Shown here one piece after another: positions 22,493 to 34,834 of a stretch of DNA of 64,000 bases. Positions within the stretch are counted from its first letter, which is position 1; each line of letters opens with the position of its first letter. The position numbers were made by a program, and so were the translations under genes. Under the pieces are notes generated by a model. The model worked only from the letters and a program-made list of their open reading frames with translations. It searched no databases and had not been told where the DNA came from. Where the stretch lies: assembly GCA_037013495.1 (NCBI GenBank), contig CM072811.1, positions 14,638,659 through 14,702,658 on the forward strand. Reading direction: 5' to 3'. The DNA is from Hippophae tibetana (lineage: Eukaryota; Streptophyta; Magnoliopsida; Rosales; Elaeagnaceae).

Positions 22493-23377
22493 TCATATGA
22501 ACCAAGGGGTTAGGACCTAGCTAATTTTCAGATTATATAGCAAAGGGTTTCTCCATAAATAATTGGATATTAATCACCATTTATCTGAGGGGAAATATGC
22601 TACAAGAAGGTGTTATTTCCTTGATAAGTCTAGCATAAATGACACCCTAACAAATATGGATATTACTCAGCATAAATGCTTGGATGCTAAATAACACCAC
22701 AAAGGTTGCCAATCCCTTGATAAGTTGCTTAAAGAGGACCAAAGAGCATGGATGGGCTTTCAAATGATCTGAAAAATCAAATTTCATTCAAAATGTGAAT
22801 CCCCTAACAGTTGAGCTGCTCTTAAGTATTTATAGGATACAAATAAACCCTAATATATATTACATCACAACCCTTGATCTCATCGAAGGGCTAAAAATAA
22901 AAACAGCCAAAAAGTACAAAAAAATGTGGCACAAAACATGGAGTAAAAATGGGGTAGTTGAGTACAAAGGAATCATGAAAAAATATCACATCTTAACCTT
23001 TGATTTCATCCAAGGGCTAAAAAGTATGTTGCCTAAAATCAGTCCAAACGGCACAACAAAACATAGAGAAAAAAATGGGATAGTTGAGTATAAAGGAATC
23101 CCAAGAAAATATCACATCTTAACCCTTGATTTCATCTAAGGGCTGAAAAGAAAGTTGCCCAAAATTAGTCCAAATGGCATAATAATGTGCCTAGTTTTCT
23201 TTTGCCAATTTTGTCCTAATTTCCATGCAAGGCTTGTCCCAATCCTTGCACTCCCCATTTGGGTCCCCTTGGTTATGCATAACCTCTTGAATGAGTCGAT
23301 TTAAAGCCTCCTCGTGTTGTGCCCTCCTAGACCTTGTGATTTGTCCACTTGGAATTTATGTGGTCCTATGATTCTCA
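22493..23377 (-). repeat. Gypsy-A 3' LTR
   Basis: About 885 bp. It matches 30145-30993, sharing the starts TCATATGAACCAAGG/TGATATGAACCAAGG and the ends CTATGATTCTCA/CAATGATTCACA. The minus strand just before it has a G-rich PPT-like GAGAGGGGGAATGA. The polyprotein reading frame runs into this LTR. Extra bases near 22536-22573 are absent from the other copy. Confidence 0.8.
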
Positions 23378-23864
23378 TCATTCCCCCTCTCTTCAAAAGG
23401 ATTCATCGTCAAATTTTCACCTTCATAATCAAAAGGAGAATGATTTGAAACAACAAAGGAAGTGTTGACATTATACTCACTAGGAAAGTATAGCTTGTAG
23501 GCATTGTCATTAATCCTTTCGATGACTTGAAATGGACCATCTCCTCATGGTAGATACTTTGATTTTATTTTTCCTGGAAAATGCATTTTTCTCATATGCA
23601 CCCACACCCAATCACAGACTCGAAGATCAGCCTATGACACCTTTTATTGGCTTGTTTCACGTATTGTTCAATTCTCCTATCAATGTTGAGCCTTGGTTTA
23701 TCTTTTTCAAATTTTTTTGGAAAGGTAGGTAAAGACAATAAATGAGCATGATTCAATTTTTCCTTAAGCAATTGGAATGACTTTTCTTTCTCTTCTCCCC
23801 ATTTAAACCGAACATTCTTTATTATGACTTCAATTATTAGTGTGACTATGCTAAAGTCTTTCAC
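23160..23864 (-). pseudogene. Gypsy-A RNase H start fused to polyprotein C terminus
   Basis: The minus strand reads KDFS, FKWGEEKEKSFQLLKEKL and LLSLPTFPKKFE (start of RNase H). It jumps near 23705-23720 to KPRLNIDRRIEQYVKQANK, MRKMHFPGK, GDGPFQVIERINDNAYKL and FPSEYNV (post-integrase tail), then MNPFEERGNDE and ITRSRRAQHEEALNRL. The jump marks a deletion of RNase H and integrase. No chromodomain is evident. Frame changes and stops are present. Confidence 0.75.
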
Positions 23865-24218
23865 AAATCACCGATAAAAGCTAGCAAGTACATGAAAACT
23901 TCAAACGTTACTTACACATGTTATGCTTGGCCACTCCTGGAAAGCTCGACTCTTTTCTTCATCAACTTGCACTCCTTGCGAACTAACAACAAAGCCTAGA
24001 AACACAAGCTTATCGATGCAAAATGTGCACTTTTTTAGGTTAGCAAATAGTTTCTCTTTCTTAAGCACTTCAAAAATAGATTGTAAAGGTATCAAATGAT
24101 CTTCCAAATTTTTATTATAAATGAGAATATGATCAAAATAGACACCTACAAATTTTCCAATCAAAGCACACAAAACATGTTTCATTAATCTCATGAAAGT
24201 AATAGTAGTATTAGTTAA
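23865..24218 (-). pseudogene. Gypsy-A RT, C-terminal half
   Basis: The minus strand gives LTNTTITFMRLMKHVL, then VYFDHILIYNKNLEDHL, LKKEKLFANLKKCTFC and FLGFVVSSQGVQVDEEK. The catalytic YFDD motif is mutated to YFDH. The CACTA element at 24219 cuts it within the FG-LTN segment; the N-terminal half lies at 26677-27100. Confidence 0.85.
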
Positions 24219-26676
24219 CACTACTACAAAAACGGGCTTTAAAGTTGGTTAAAAACCGACTTTAAATTGAGTGACTTAAAATGTAAAGTCAGTTCATGCG
24301 GTCAACCGACTTTACATTTTATGATTTTTTTTATTTTTATTCTCATTTTTCACTCCACCCTATATTCAATATATATAGCATAAAAAAACCAAAATATAAA
24401 TAATAATACAAATAATTAAAAATTTAAATATAATTAATTACTTGATAATTAAATTTATTACAAAAAAAAAATAATGTATATACAATACATATATATATAG
24501 TTAACTTAAATTAAAAATAAAATAATGTCGTCAAAGTGTAAATGGATTATGCAAGCAAGCTTGGTTGGCTTAGAATCACTAGCATTGTGACAAGGAAACT
24601 AGACAAGAAACATCGGGTTCATATAAAAATTCATTCCCCTACATACATGAGAATGTAAACATCCATCAAATAAGTAGTCTAAGTTTCAGAGACATACGAA
24701 TGGAGAAATGAAATCATTATAAATATTACCATAAAAAAGAGATTACTATAGTGACATCCGAGTGATATAACCCTTCGAACTCATATTAGCACTTTAATTA
24801 ATCATTTGTCTATAAATATGAAGTTATATGTAATCTCTACTGGTATTTTTAATGCAACAATGAGCTCTAAATATGAAATCAAGTGTAACTCATATTTTGT
24901 TACTTGGCTTGTGTGAGTTTTGGTGCCCTTAAACCTATGAATTTTTTTGTAATACGTTCATGGGCACCAAACTCATACAAGCCAAGTAAAAAAATATAAG
25001 TTACACTTGATTTCATATTTAAAACTCATTATAACATTAAAAATACCAGCAGAGATTCCAGATAACTTCATATTTATAGACAAATGATTAATAAAGTACT
25101 AATATGATGTTGTCATAAGGAAAGTAGGCAAGAGAGATGAGATGAAGTTTGGGCCAAAACAGGTCCATCAAACAATGCATTCCCCTAAATACATGAGCAC
25201 ATAACCATCCATTAAACAAAACATCCATCAAACAAGGGAATTCAGACATAGGAATTGAGAAATTAAATCATTAAAAAAGTTAATGTTATGTTGTCATATG
25301 TTATTCAAGATCATTAGAATATTCTCTTGATTCTTCTTGTGATGATATAATTTGAATCATGTGTTCTGCCGATTTCTCTTGTAAATCATCAAAATTTTGC
25401 TGGTCGTATCCCGTCTTGTTCCAACCAAAGAACTACATGTATTTAAAATCAAAATAAGAATGTAATTTCATGTACTTACAAAAAATATTCAAATATGTTA
25501 AAAAATATTATGTATATAGGTAACAGATATTACCACATCATCAATTGGAATTTTGATATTTGTAATGGTTTCTCTTATAAACTTCATGACATAATAACCA
25601 CACATGACTCCATTATTTTGTTGTGGAACCTCAAAAAAAAAGTGTATATGATTTTCCATATTGGAACATCTTTATTATTCAATTGTAAAATTAATAAAAT
25701 TATTAATATTTGCTTGTACATACCATAACTTTTGTCCATATAAGCTTATGAGACTTTTTAAGGGCAATGCCCCTAAACTTTTTCCACAACTTCCATGCCC
25801 TATCAAGAATGTTATGAAGTGACTAAATGAAGGAAATGAAGAAGAAATGGGTGTTTTGTAAGTGAGAATAAGTGAAAAATTGGGTATAAAAAATTTGAGT
25901 ATTTCGCTCAAAAAAATAGTGGATCTAAAAGATAATAAGAAGAGGAATATAACCCATAAAACGACGTTGGAATTGGTGGTCAGATGTGGCTGGAAATTGA
26001 GAAATAGTATGAGTGAGAGCTCGGTTTTGGGAGAAGGGGGAAGAGAAATGAATTTTTTTTTACCTTTTATGGTGAAGAAGAGAGTAGAACGGTAATATTA
26101 TGTGGCTAGAATCCATTAACGTGGCGAACCAACATTAGCCACGAATTTAAAATTGATTTTTTTGTCAATTATTTTTTTTTTAAACTCTTATATATATATA
26201 TGTGTGTACTATAGAAAAAGAAAAAATAATAATTTTAAATAATATCCAAAAAAAATACACAAAATTAAATAAAGATATACAGTAAGTACGTATATAAATT
26301 TAAATATCCAAAAAAATACACAAAATTATATAATTTTAAAAACCAATTGTCTAAAAAAAAAAAGAAAACATTATACTATATATATATATATCCAACTTAA
26401 ATTTTAAAGAGTCAAATAAAATAATAATTGACCTAAAAAAACATTGTACCTAAAAAACTTTCAATCGATTCTATCCACGTAGGATGTAGCATCGGTTCAC
26501 CCCATCAATCGAAGCTATCCATGTAGGACATAGCATCAGTTCGCCACGTCAACCAATGCTACGTCCTACATGGATAACATCAGTTCTACACCAAACCGAC
26601 TTTAAATTTATTATAAGTCGATTTTTGCCAACAACTGACTTTACATAGCGATTTAAATACCCCTTTTGTAGTAGTG
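24219..26676. mobile_element. CACTA-1: non-autonomous CACTA transposon, TSD TAA
   Basis: A 2458-bp element with terminal inverted repeats starting CACTACTACAAAA and a perfect 3-bp TSD TAA (24216-24218, 26677-26679). AACCGACTTTA words lie near both ends. The right end (about 26470-26620) has many TAGCATCGGTT-type repeats in both orientations, as expected for transposase binding. I see no transposase ORF, so it would need a helper. It shares its right third with CACTA-2 (55927-56893). The small ORFs at 25495, 25675 and 25862 have no recognisable domain. Confidence 0.9.
24782..25106. repeat. Long inverted repeat (fold-back) inside CACTA-1
   Basis: Left arm 24782-24928 (CATATTAGCACTTT to TGGTGCCC) is the near reverse complement of right arm 24962-25106 (GGGCACCA to AGTACTAATATG). 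The arms are about 145 bp with roughly 10 percent mismatches by eye, and the loop is 33 bases. A transcript would form a long hairpin. Confidence 0.8.
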
Positions 26677-27385
26677 TAAACCAAAAGGCATGACTAACCA
26701 CTCATATAAACCATATTTTGTTTTAAATGTAGTCTTCAATTCATCACCTTCTTTCATTCTAATTTGGTGATATCCACTTTTAATATCAATTTTAAAAAAT
26801 ACACAAGAACAATGCAACTCATCTAACATATCAACTAAGCAAGGAATAGGATGACGATAATTTACTATGATATTTTTGATTGTTTGACAGTCTACTCACA
26901 TCCTCCATGTCCTATCCTTCTTAGGGACCAAAATTACTCAAATAGTGAATGGATTCCTACTTTCTCTCTCGTACCCCTTTTCCATCAACTCACTAACTTG
27001 CATTTGTAGTTCCTTCATCTCCTTAGGATTACTTCTATAGGCTAGTCGATTTGGAATGGTATCACCAAGTACAAAATCAATTTGATGTTAAATCCCTCGG
27101 ATAAGAGGTAATCCCTTAGGAATTTCCTTGGGAAAGACATCCTCAAATTCATACAAGATAGAAACAATTGAACCAATCAAAGCTTCATCAAGTTGTTTAG
27201 TATTCATAAATGCCTTATTTTACAGAAGCACAATCATTGATTGATTTAGGAATATTTATTTTTTAATTTCACTCACTTTTGCATAGACATTTCTTTTTCT
27301 CTCTTTTTTTGTCTCAAATTTTTCAATCTCTCCTTCTTTTTCTTATTGATTGTCTCTCAATTTCTTTTTATCACTCTCTTTGTCA
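26677..27385 (-). pseudogene. Gypsy-A protease-RT linker and RT N-terminal half
   Basis: The minus strand reads PAYRSNPKEMKELQMQVSEL and KGYERES, then [55 protein letters not shown] and [19 protein letters not shown], the RT fingers and palm of Ty3/Gypsy. It joins LTN at 24218 once CACTA-1 is removed. Several stops are present. Confidence 0.8.
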
Positions 27386-27781
27386 CTAATTTTTTTGTTC
27401 ACTCTCTTTTTGCAACCTCACTTTATCCTCATAAACTTGTCTTGGTGTCAAAGGTACAAGAGTAATTATTCTTTGATTGTGAACAAATGAATACTTATTG
27501 GTGAATTCATCATACTTGACTCGCCTATCAAATTTCCATGGTCTTCCTAATAACAAGTTCCCCACTTGCATGGGAACCACATCACACAACATTTCATCTT
27601 TGTACTTTCCAATGAAGAAACTCACTAGTACTTGTATATCAACCTTTGCTTCTCCATTATCATTTAACCATTGCAACTTGTGAGGTATAGGGTGTTCGAA
27701 TGTAGGTAACCCTAATTTCTTAACTAATGTAGTATTAGCCACATTGGTGTAACTTCCCCCATCTATGATAACACTACACAC
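27386..27781 (-). pseudogene. Gypsy-A aspartic protease
   Basis: A 131-residue open stretch: IIDGGSYTNVAN (active site as DGG), KLGLPTFEHPIPHKLQWLNDNGEAKV, VSFFIGKYKDEMLCDVVPMQVGNLLLGRPWKFDR and ITLVPLTPRQVYEDK. This is the retropepsin fold of plant Ty3/Gypsy polyproteins. The segment is itself open but belongs to a broken polyprotein. The zinc knuckle is upstream on the same strand. Confidence 0.8.
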
Positions 27782-29114
27782 TTTTTTTTCTCACATGACA
27801 CCTTGTGTGAAAGATGTTCTCTTTATTGTTCAAGGTCATCCTCCTAGACTTGAACACTCAAAGATCATCTTATTACAATTGCTTCCCTATCCACGGGTTC
27901 TATATCCTATTCACTAGCTTCCTCTACATATGGCATCTCATATTTTTCACTTTCATTATCGGTTCTCACCTCACCACTAGATAAGGTGATCATTTCCTTC
28001 TCGTTTGGACATTGAGAGGCTATATAACCATTAACAAGACACTGAAAATACTTAAAGTCACAATTACGAACTGGGGTGTCAATTTTACCTTTGTCTTTGC
28101 TATCCCCCATCTCTTTGGCTTTGTAATTCTCAAATATTGGTTTGGAACTAGCTCCTTCATATTTTTTCTCATTGGACTTCCAAAGACCAGTAGGGTTTGT
28201 TTTTGGAATAATGGGACTAGACCTTGATGGTTGGGACTAAAAATTCCATTTCTTTAATTTCATTTCCACCTTAATTTCCATGTGGACCATGTCCTCCATC
28301 TCCATATAATGATGAATTTACACAATGTTGGCAATGTCCGGATTCAACCCACTAAGAAACCTAGCCATGGTGGCCTATCTATCTTTCTCGAGATTAGCTC
28401 TTACCATCGCCACTTCCATTTACTTGTAGTACTCATCAACAAAATTATATCCTTAAGTCAATCTTTATAGGCATTGGTGTAACTCTCTATAGTAGTAGCT
28501 AGGCACAAACCTCTTCCTCATGATGGCCTTCATGTCCTCCCAATTTTCTATAGGCCTTTCACAGTTTCTCCTCCTACTAATGACCAAGTGATCCCACCAA
28601 TTTAATACGTAGTTAAAAAAGGCAATAATAATGGGTTTTACTTTTTTCTTTGTGTAGTTGTGGCATTAAAAAATTTGCTCCACCTTCTTCTCCCATTCCA
28701 AATACAACTTCGGGTCATTCTTGCCTTGGAATTGTGGTATCTTCATTTTTATACTACTTAGATCTCTATCAACTCCATCTTGGGCTCTAGGTTGGGGTCT
28801 CCACACACCTCCTTTACCATTTCTTCCTCCTCTGTACCCATTTCTTCCTACTCTAGGCATTCTTCCTTTTTCTTCCTCTAATTCTTCATCCCAATCTTCT
28901 TTCTCTATATCATCCTTAACATGAGCTTCCCTATTAACCCTCCTAACTTTGGGTAGAGGTGTTTTTGTTGTAAAGTTGCTAAGGCATTTTCTTGCCTTTG
29001 CAATCTTTCATTCATATCGACCATTAAGTTGTGTATCCTCTCAAAGGATTGTTGCAATGCCATCATCATGAACATCATATCCAGTATTTCTTTGGGACTA
29101 CACTTGTTTGACAT
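27782..29114 (-). pseudogene. Gypsy-A gag with zinc knuckle
   Basis: Minus-strand pieces: MSNKCSPKEIL with a Met/Leu-rich coiled coil (28905-29114), then MPRVGRNGYRGGRNG and IKMKIPQFQGKNDPKLYLEWEKKVEQIF (28666-28860), weak gag core, then a degenerate zinc knuckle near 28000-28050 (CDFKYFQCLVNGYIASQCPN, with Tyr at the His position). Frameshifts separate the pieces. It is typical of Ty3/Gypsy Gag, and the core between 28110 and 28660 is badly decayed. Confidence 0.75.
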
Positions 29115-30130
29115 TTTTTTTTTGCAATTCTATACAACAAGAGGTTAGTGTAATAAAATAAAACTTATGTAAATTCAATTAATACCTCACATGTTTAGTG
29201 CTCGGATTGATCACTCACACCCTCTTAACTCCTAATCAAAGCAATCAAATCTAGGAATTCCAAACAATTTGCAGAATCATCAAACACCCAAAAAGGTAGT
29301 TCATAATATCCCACTTGTTAAAGTATAATGGAAACTAACTTAGAGTGTTTAGGATTCTAGACTATAATAATTAAGAACAAAGGAAATCAAAAGATTAATA
29401 ATATTGGAAGAACAACAATTTCCTCAAAGACACACAATTAGGAATTTATAATAATAGGGTAACGTTCTTGGAACTATGAGTTCAAACACTCACTAGAAAT
29501 TATCATAAGTAATTTGGCCTCTTTTCGTTTTCTTTCTTCTTTTTTGAATAAATTTTGGCCATTCCTTTTCTATGTTTTTTTTATTTTTATTATCTAATAT
29601 GTTAATAACTCAAGAGTAAATCAATACAATACCTTCAATATGAGTTTCAAATTTTTTTTTACTATACGCAAAATAGAACATAAATTATGACACAAAGGGA
29701 AAATGAAATTTCTTTTGGAACTACCATAGAAATACCAAGAAACTGCTGAAAATAACAGATACTATAGAATATGGAAGAAAAAATGCAGAATAGTTTTAGA
29801 AATAGTAGAATTTGCAAGGAAAATGCATAATAGTTTCAAAATCAAAAACATTTGCAAGAAAAATGCAGAATAGTTTCAGAAATAGCAATATATACAAGGT
29901 TACTGTTGAAACGTTTTAGACACAATAGAATGTGCAAAGAAAATTCAGATAAAATGTGGAAACAAAGAAGAACAATATTTTTAGGGCTTGGAAAATAAAT
30001 TTCAACAAGAGCACAACACAAGGATATATATATATATATATTTATTTGTTTTCAATGTATCAGAAACAAAAGAAGAACACATGAACAAGAACAAATATAA
30101 AGGATAGGAATCTAAAAATTAGCACCTAAA
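29115..30130 (-). other. Gypsy-A leader, non-coding
   Basis: A 1-kb AT-rich region between the gag start and the PBS. It contains a short tandem-like series of GCAGAATAGTTT/GCAAGAAAATGC phrases (29780-29950) and a TA run near 30029-30041. No ORF. Confidence 0.55.
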
Positions 30131-30142
30131 GCTCTCATACCA
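30131..30142 (-). other. Gypsy-A primer binding site, initiator-Met type
   Basis: The minus strand reads TGGTATGAGAGC two bases after the LTR end, one mismatch from the common TGGTATCAGAGC tRNA-iMet site. Confidence 0.75.
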
Positions 30143-30144
30143 AA

Positions 30145-30993
30145 TGATATGAACCAAGGGGTTAGGACCTAGCTAATTTTTAGATTACTCACCATTTATC
30201 TAAGGGGAAAGACGCCACAAGGAGGTGCTATTTCCTTGATAAGTCTAGCATAAAAGACACCTTAACAAGTATGGATATTACTCACCATAAATGCTTGGGG
30301 TGCTAAACAACGCCACTAAGGTTGCAAATACCTTGATTAGTTGCTTAAAGAGGAACAAAGAGCATGGATGGGCTTTCAAATGATTTGAAAAATCAAATTT
30401 CATTCAAAATGTGAATTCCCCAATAGTTGAGCTGCTCTTAAGTATTTATAGGATACAAATAAACCCTAAAATCTATTACCTCACAACCCTAGATCTCATG
30501 CAAGGACAGAAAATAAAAATAGCCAAAAAGTACAAAAAAGGTGGCACAAAAAATGGAGTAAAATAGGGATAGCTGAGTACAAAGGAATCCTAAGAAAATA
30601 TCACATCTTAACCCTTGATTTCATCCAAGGGCTTAAGAAGAAAGCTACCAATAATCAGTCCAAATGGCACAACAAAAACAAGGAAAAAAATGGGGCATCT
30701 GCGTATAAAAAAATCCCAAGAAAATATTACATCTTAACCCTTGATTTCATCCAAGGGTTGAAAAGAAAGCAACCCAAAATCAGTCCAAATGGCACAACAA
30801 TATGCCTAGTTTTTCTTTTGCCAATTTTTCCCTAATTTCCATGCAAGGCTTGTCCTAATCCTTGCACTCCCCATTTGGGTCCCCTTAGTTATGCATGACC
30901 TTTTGAATAAGCCCATTTAAAGCCTCCTCGAGTTGTGCCTTCCTAGAACTTATGACTTGTACACTTGGGATTTGTTTGGCTCAATGATTCACA
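30145..30993 (-). repeat. Gypsy-A 5' LTR
   Basis: An 849-bp partner of 22493-23377. It begins (plus strand) TGATATGAACC and ends CAATGATTCACA. Within it, three similar phrases around CTTAACCCTTGATTTCATC form short internal repeats (30470-30760), shared with the other LTR. Confidence 0.8.
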
Positions 30994-31054
30994 TATGATA
31001 TGGGATGTACTAGTCTCGTTTAGGCCAAATGATAGAAATGTTCATTAATATTTA

Positions 31055-31321
31055 GTGAATATTGGGAAAGGTAAGTATGAAGCATATTTAAATAATATTG
31101 ATTATACTACAGTACTTGAAATCTTAACTTTAGAAAGCGGTAAATGGAATTATTCTAGTAGAAAACATAAGGGCTTTGAAACTAAGTATGTGGTCAAGGT
31201 TGACCACATTCGGAAATACTTCTTGTGTTCAAGATTGATGGCCACGAGACATTACAATTATGTTGATAGAGAAAGGGTAATTTTATGTATACTATTACAT
31301 CCAAGATGTCTATGGATGTAG
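31055..31321 (+). pseudogene. Fragment resembling the plant-transposon protein found with Athila-like elements
   Basis: An 88-residue open stretch. The part KYVVKVDHIRKYFLCSRLMATRHYNYVDRERVILCILL resembles the segment around FxxxRLxPTxHxxxVxxERAxLLYxI in proteins labelled putative plant transposon protein. Downstream to about 31700 the frames carry many stops. It could equally be an old Athila extra ORF. The family call is from memory and weak. Confidence 0.3.
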
Positions 31322-31799
31322 GCACTATAATTCACCACATGATCAAGCTATTTGCAAACAAGTCACTATTTGAGTGACCTTTTCCCCCAATGAGTTATTA
31401 CTATATGAAATAAAGTGAAGGAATCTCATTCAAAAGATGGAGTTATAATTGAACGTGGTGAATAGTAATGTGGCCTATTTCATTAAACTCACCTGTGGTA
31501 CCAACATAGCCCAAAGGGAAAGAAAGACCATTCCTTAATCAAAATTGACTAGGAAAGAAGAATTTCATAATTCTGGTGAAAGAATAAGCTATATGGAAGA
31601 CTATGAGAAAGCCTACATTGTCCAACAAGCTACATTTTTTAATCGACAAGATCATGATCAGGTGGATCAAAATTGGTTGATGTATGAAATGACCTGGCTA
31701 TAACTCAATCATCTCGGTCTAAATAACTTAAAGAACAAAATCTAGACGATATGGAGGAGGAGCTCAAAATTTTTTCTAGAGTGTTACGAGTTTTCAAGT

Positions 31800-33480
31800 A
31801 TTTTTTGTTTTATTTTATTTTAAGAACTTTAGTATTATTGTTTTTGAATATCATGTTTGATTTTGTTTTATGTTAATTATTTTGTTTTCCTGTCATATGA
31901 ATGTTGTTTAAAACTACTAATTTTATAACTATTTGTTGAAATTTGTGAGAAGTACACATTTTTCTATGTATATTTAAAATATTTGGAATTATGGATGCAC
32001 CTACAATTTCACACTAATACATGAGCACGTTCAGAAAATTGGTAACTTTTCTATTTTACTCTTTCTCTTTAATTTTTAATTATTACATAGAGAGTAGCAT
32101 AATTTTTAGGTTCGGGGTAGAAAACGTTACATATTTATAAATTTGAGCTAATTTAAAATTTTTACTTAAACGTATGTTTACATTTTTACTTTTTTTGTGT
32201 ACTTATATTTGTTTTATTGGTTTTCGGAATTTTAGTTTAATTGAAAAAACATTTCTTGCAAAATTGTGAGGTCTTTTATTTAATTTTAAGTAAATGATTA
32301 AGTCTTTCTCTTGTTAGATTAATTTATTGAACATTTAATGGTGTAATAGGATAATTAGTTAGTTTTTGTCATATTTTATATTACTTGATAAAATATTGAA
32401 ATTATGATAAACTCAAAATTGGTATTTAATAATAAAATAGTAGACACTACCTTGTGAGAATAGTTTGAGCCATTATCTTCCAATTCTGAGTGATAATATT
32501 TTTCCTACTCTTTTACACACTATTCCTATCAATTTCAATTTGTTAGATGATCTCTATAGATTTTTCATTCAATGCTAGTATTTTTACATCTAATAAAGTG
32601 TCATATTTATTTTTATTGCTTAAATTCAATGACTTGTATAGAAATTGAAAGTATATACCCTTCTCTTCATTCATGCATGAATTCTAAAGAAAAAGAAATA
32701 TATAGGGTTACCTAAGACAATATAAAAGATATCGTAAAAAAAAATGTACAAACTATACATGGGTCTTTTCTCTAAAAAATATATCTCTAAAAAATAAACA
32801 AATAAAAAGAAAAAATAAGAGAAAAAAGTCAAATACTATGACCCAAATATCCAAAAAAATTATGAGAAATGGCTAAATATGAAAGAAAGATTGGAAATAA
32901 ATCCCTAAGAAGTCATTTTCACTTTCTTCATCTCTATAAGGCATAATAACTTGAAATTTTTATTTGATGAATTTGATTTATGTATGAAAATAATATTTGA
33001 TTTTTTTATGAAATCCTTTCATGAGATCTATATTATGCATTATTTTGTGCCTTTGCTTCTTTGAATATATGCGAACTTATTAGTTCTTTCTTTATATAAA
33101 CACTATTTGCATATATCTTTCAATAAGTGCTTGAACAAATATGATTAGTGTTATTAAGAGTATGCCTTATGAGATTAGAGTCTAAGAAAATTTGGAATCC
33201 AATTCACTTAAATTGGATAAATTAATATTGATGCATTTTTATTTAAATATGAATATTATTTTTTACTAATTTTAAAATAAGCTATTAATATTTATAATAT
33301 TAAAATAACTTATACTATGAATTTTAATTGTAAACTTGGAAGAAACTAAAAAGCATGAGAAGTTTTTCCATTCTTTTTTACTTTGTTATTCTTCATTTTT
33401 ATTTATTATTTGTTATTTATTTATGTGTTATTGGCTTTTTTCTATTTTTTTAATTTTGTTTTTGATATTTGTTGGTATTA
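31800..33480 (+). other. Sense 3' region of an old Athila-1-like element
   Basis: Follows Athila-1 10400-12040 in order: GATGCACCTAC, ACATAGAGAGTAG, GGTTCGGGGTAG, TGAGAATAGTTTGAGCC, the poly-A block, TATATGCGAAC, then GTTGGTATTA. It stops abruptly at about 33480, where it meets antisense PBS/LTR sequence instead of its own PPT and LTR. It lacks a recognisable two-hairpin cassette. Confidence 0.65.
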
Positions 33481-33573
33481 ATGAGCAAAATCAAGTCCTC
33501 GGCAACGACGCTAAAAAACATGATGAACAAAATCAAGTCCCCAACAACGTTCTCCGACAACGACGCTAAAACT
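33481..33573 (-). repeat. Duplicated antisense Athila PBS
   Basis: The plus strand has AAAATCAAGTCC followed by CCG/CGGCAACGACGCTAAAA twice, each followed by a GATGAACAAAAT phrase. On the minus strand this is LTR end, a diverged PBS (33551-33568), about 54 bases, a second LTR-end-like GTTCATCA and a second PBS. The same arrangement occurs at 36850-36915. Confidence 0.6.
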
Positions 33574-34834
33574 TGATGAACAAAATAGACATTGGGTTAG
33601 CCATATCGATTTTGTAAATACTTTGGTTTTATATTTGTAAAACTCTCACAAGTGCACAAATCATTTTATAGAAAATGACAAGTATACTCCCAAGGTCGAT
33701 CTAAGAAAAGAATATATATGATTTTTAATTTATTATTGAAACTTTTAAAAATTAAATTAAATCCTAAACATTCTATCACGGTATTTTGATTTTTTTGTGT
33801 TTCCTAATCTAATAACAACTTTTGAAATTATGCAATTTTTTATCATTCATAACAGTATAATATTTATGGATATAAAAATTAAGTTAATTATTCTTGCTCA
33901 TGTAATTTAGGTTATTAAAGATTTAAATTGATATTTATTGATTCTATATTTTTTTTTATATAAATACAACTTTTGGTGGGATTAGATATTGTTTGTTAAT
34001 TAAACAAATCAATTAAGAACTATGAGTGGGGTCAATAATTAATTTGGTTAATTAAATTAATTTCTTTTTTCTAAAAGGTCAAAAATGAACCATTTAAATG
34101 CCTCCTTTGGTGAGGTTTAACATTTTAAACTTTATTCAAGGTGTCCAAATGAAATCTAAGAATTTAGTTATCTAAGTACTAACTTTCAAGTTTTAAAACC
34201 ATTATTGAAAATATATTGTGAATACATTTTTAAATAATAGTTCTTATAAATGTTTTTGAAATAGAGCGTCACTATAACTACCAGACGATTGTAACAATAA
34301 ATAAAATGGCACTACTCTAAATCAGACCGGACAATTAAATCTTAAAATACAATTTTTAGATTTGAGTTTGTAATAAAAAATAATATTTTTTTGTAATATC
34401 CTAAATATAAAATCTTGAATAAATACAAAATCAATTTATTTTATATAAATTGTTTATCTATTTAATATTTCACAAGCATAACAATGTTATTATTATATCA
34501 TATTTACAAATGGCCAGTCAGTCCGAACTTGGCATTACACGTGTGGGCATTGACGACTTGGGCCATTTTTGAGCTTTTTGATAGTTTTAATGCATTTTGT
34601 CCAATTTTTTCATTTTCTTCATTTTTTATCAACATATTTGTGATGCATTTTCTCTAGTATATTTCTTCGAGTTTTTAAATTATTTTATAACAAAAATATC
34701 TAAAAAATAATAAAAATTCCTATGATTTGGAAATTTTTATATAAAATATGATAAAATCATACAAATATAAATCTATTTAATCGATTCAAGTACATTTAAA
34801 TACAGTAATTTTAGTGCTTTTTAAGCACTCATCA
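33574..34834 (-). repeat. Antisense LTR of the Athila-1 family
   Basis: The minus strand starts TGATGAGTGCTTAAAAAGCACT at 34834 and ends GTTCATCA at 33574. It is 1261 bp, so about 0.65 kb shorter than the Athila-1 LTR; much of the GC-rich/U3 block is missing. It has a PPT-like tract before it (minus strand) and a PBS after it, so it lies inside a tandem or recombined arrangement. Confidence 0.8.

Larger units (their letters stand above)
22493..30993 (-). mobile_element. Gypsy-A: antisense, internally deleted Ty3/Gypsy element with nested CACTA
   Basis: The minus-strand order is 5' LTR 30145-30993, PBS, long leader, gag, zinc knuckle, protease, RT (split by CACTA), start of RNase H, a deletion, then the polyprotein C terminus, PPT-like tract and 3' LTR 22493-23377. 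RNase H catalytic segments and the whole integrase catalytic core are missing. Multiple stops and frameshifts make it dead. A clean TSD is not visible. Confidence 0.85.

Noticed and set aside
25862..26095. ORF in CACTA-1 as a transposase fragment
   Set aside because: The matching part of CACTA-2 does not preserve the frame, and no transposase motif is visible.
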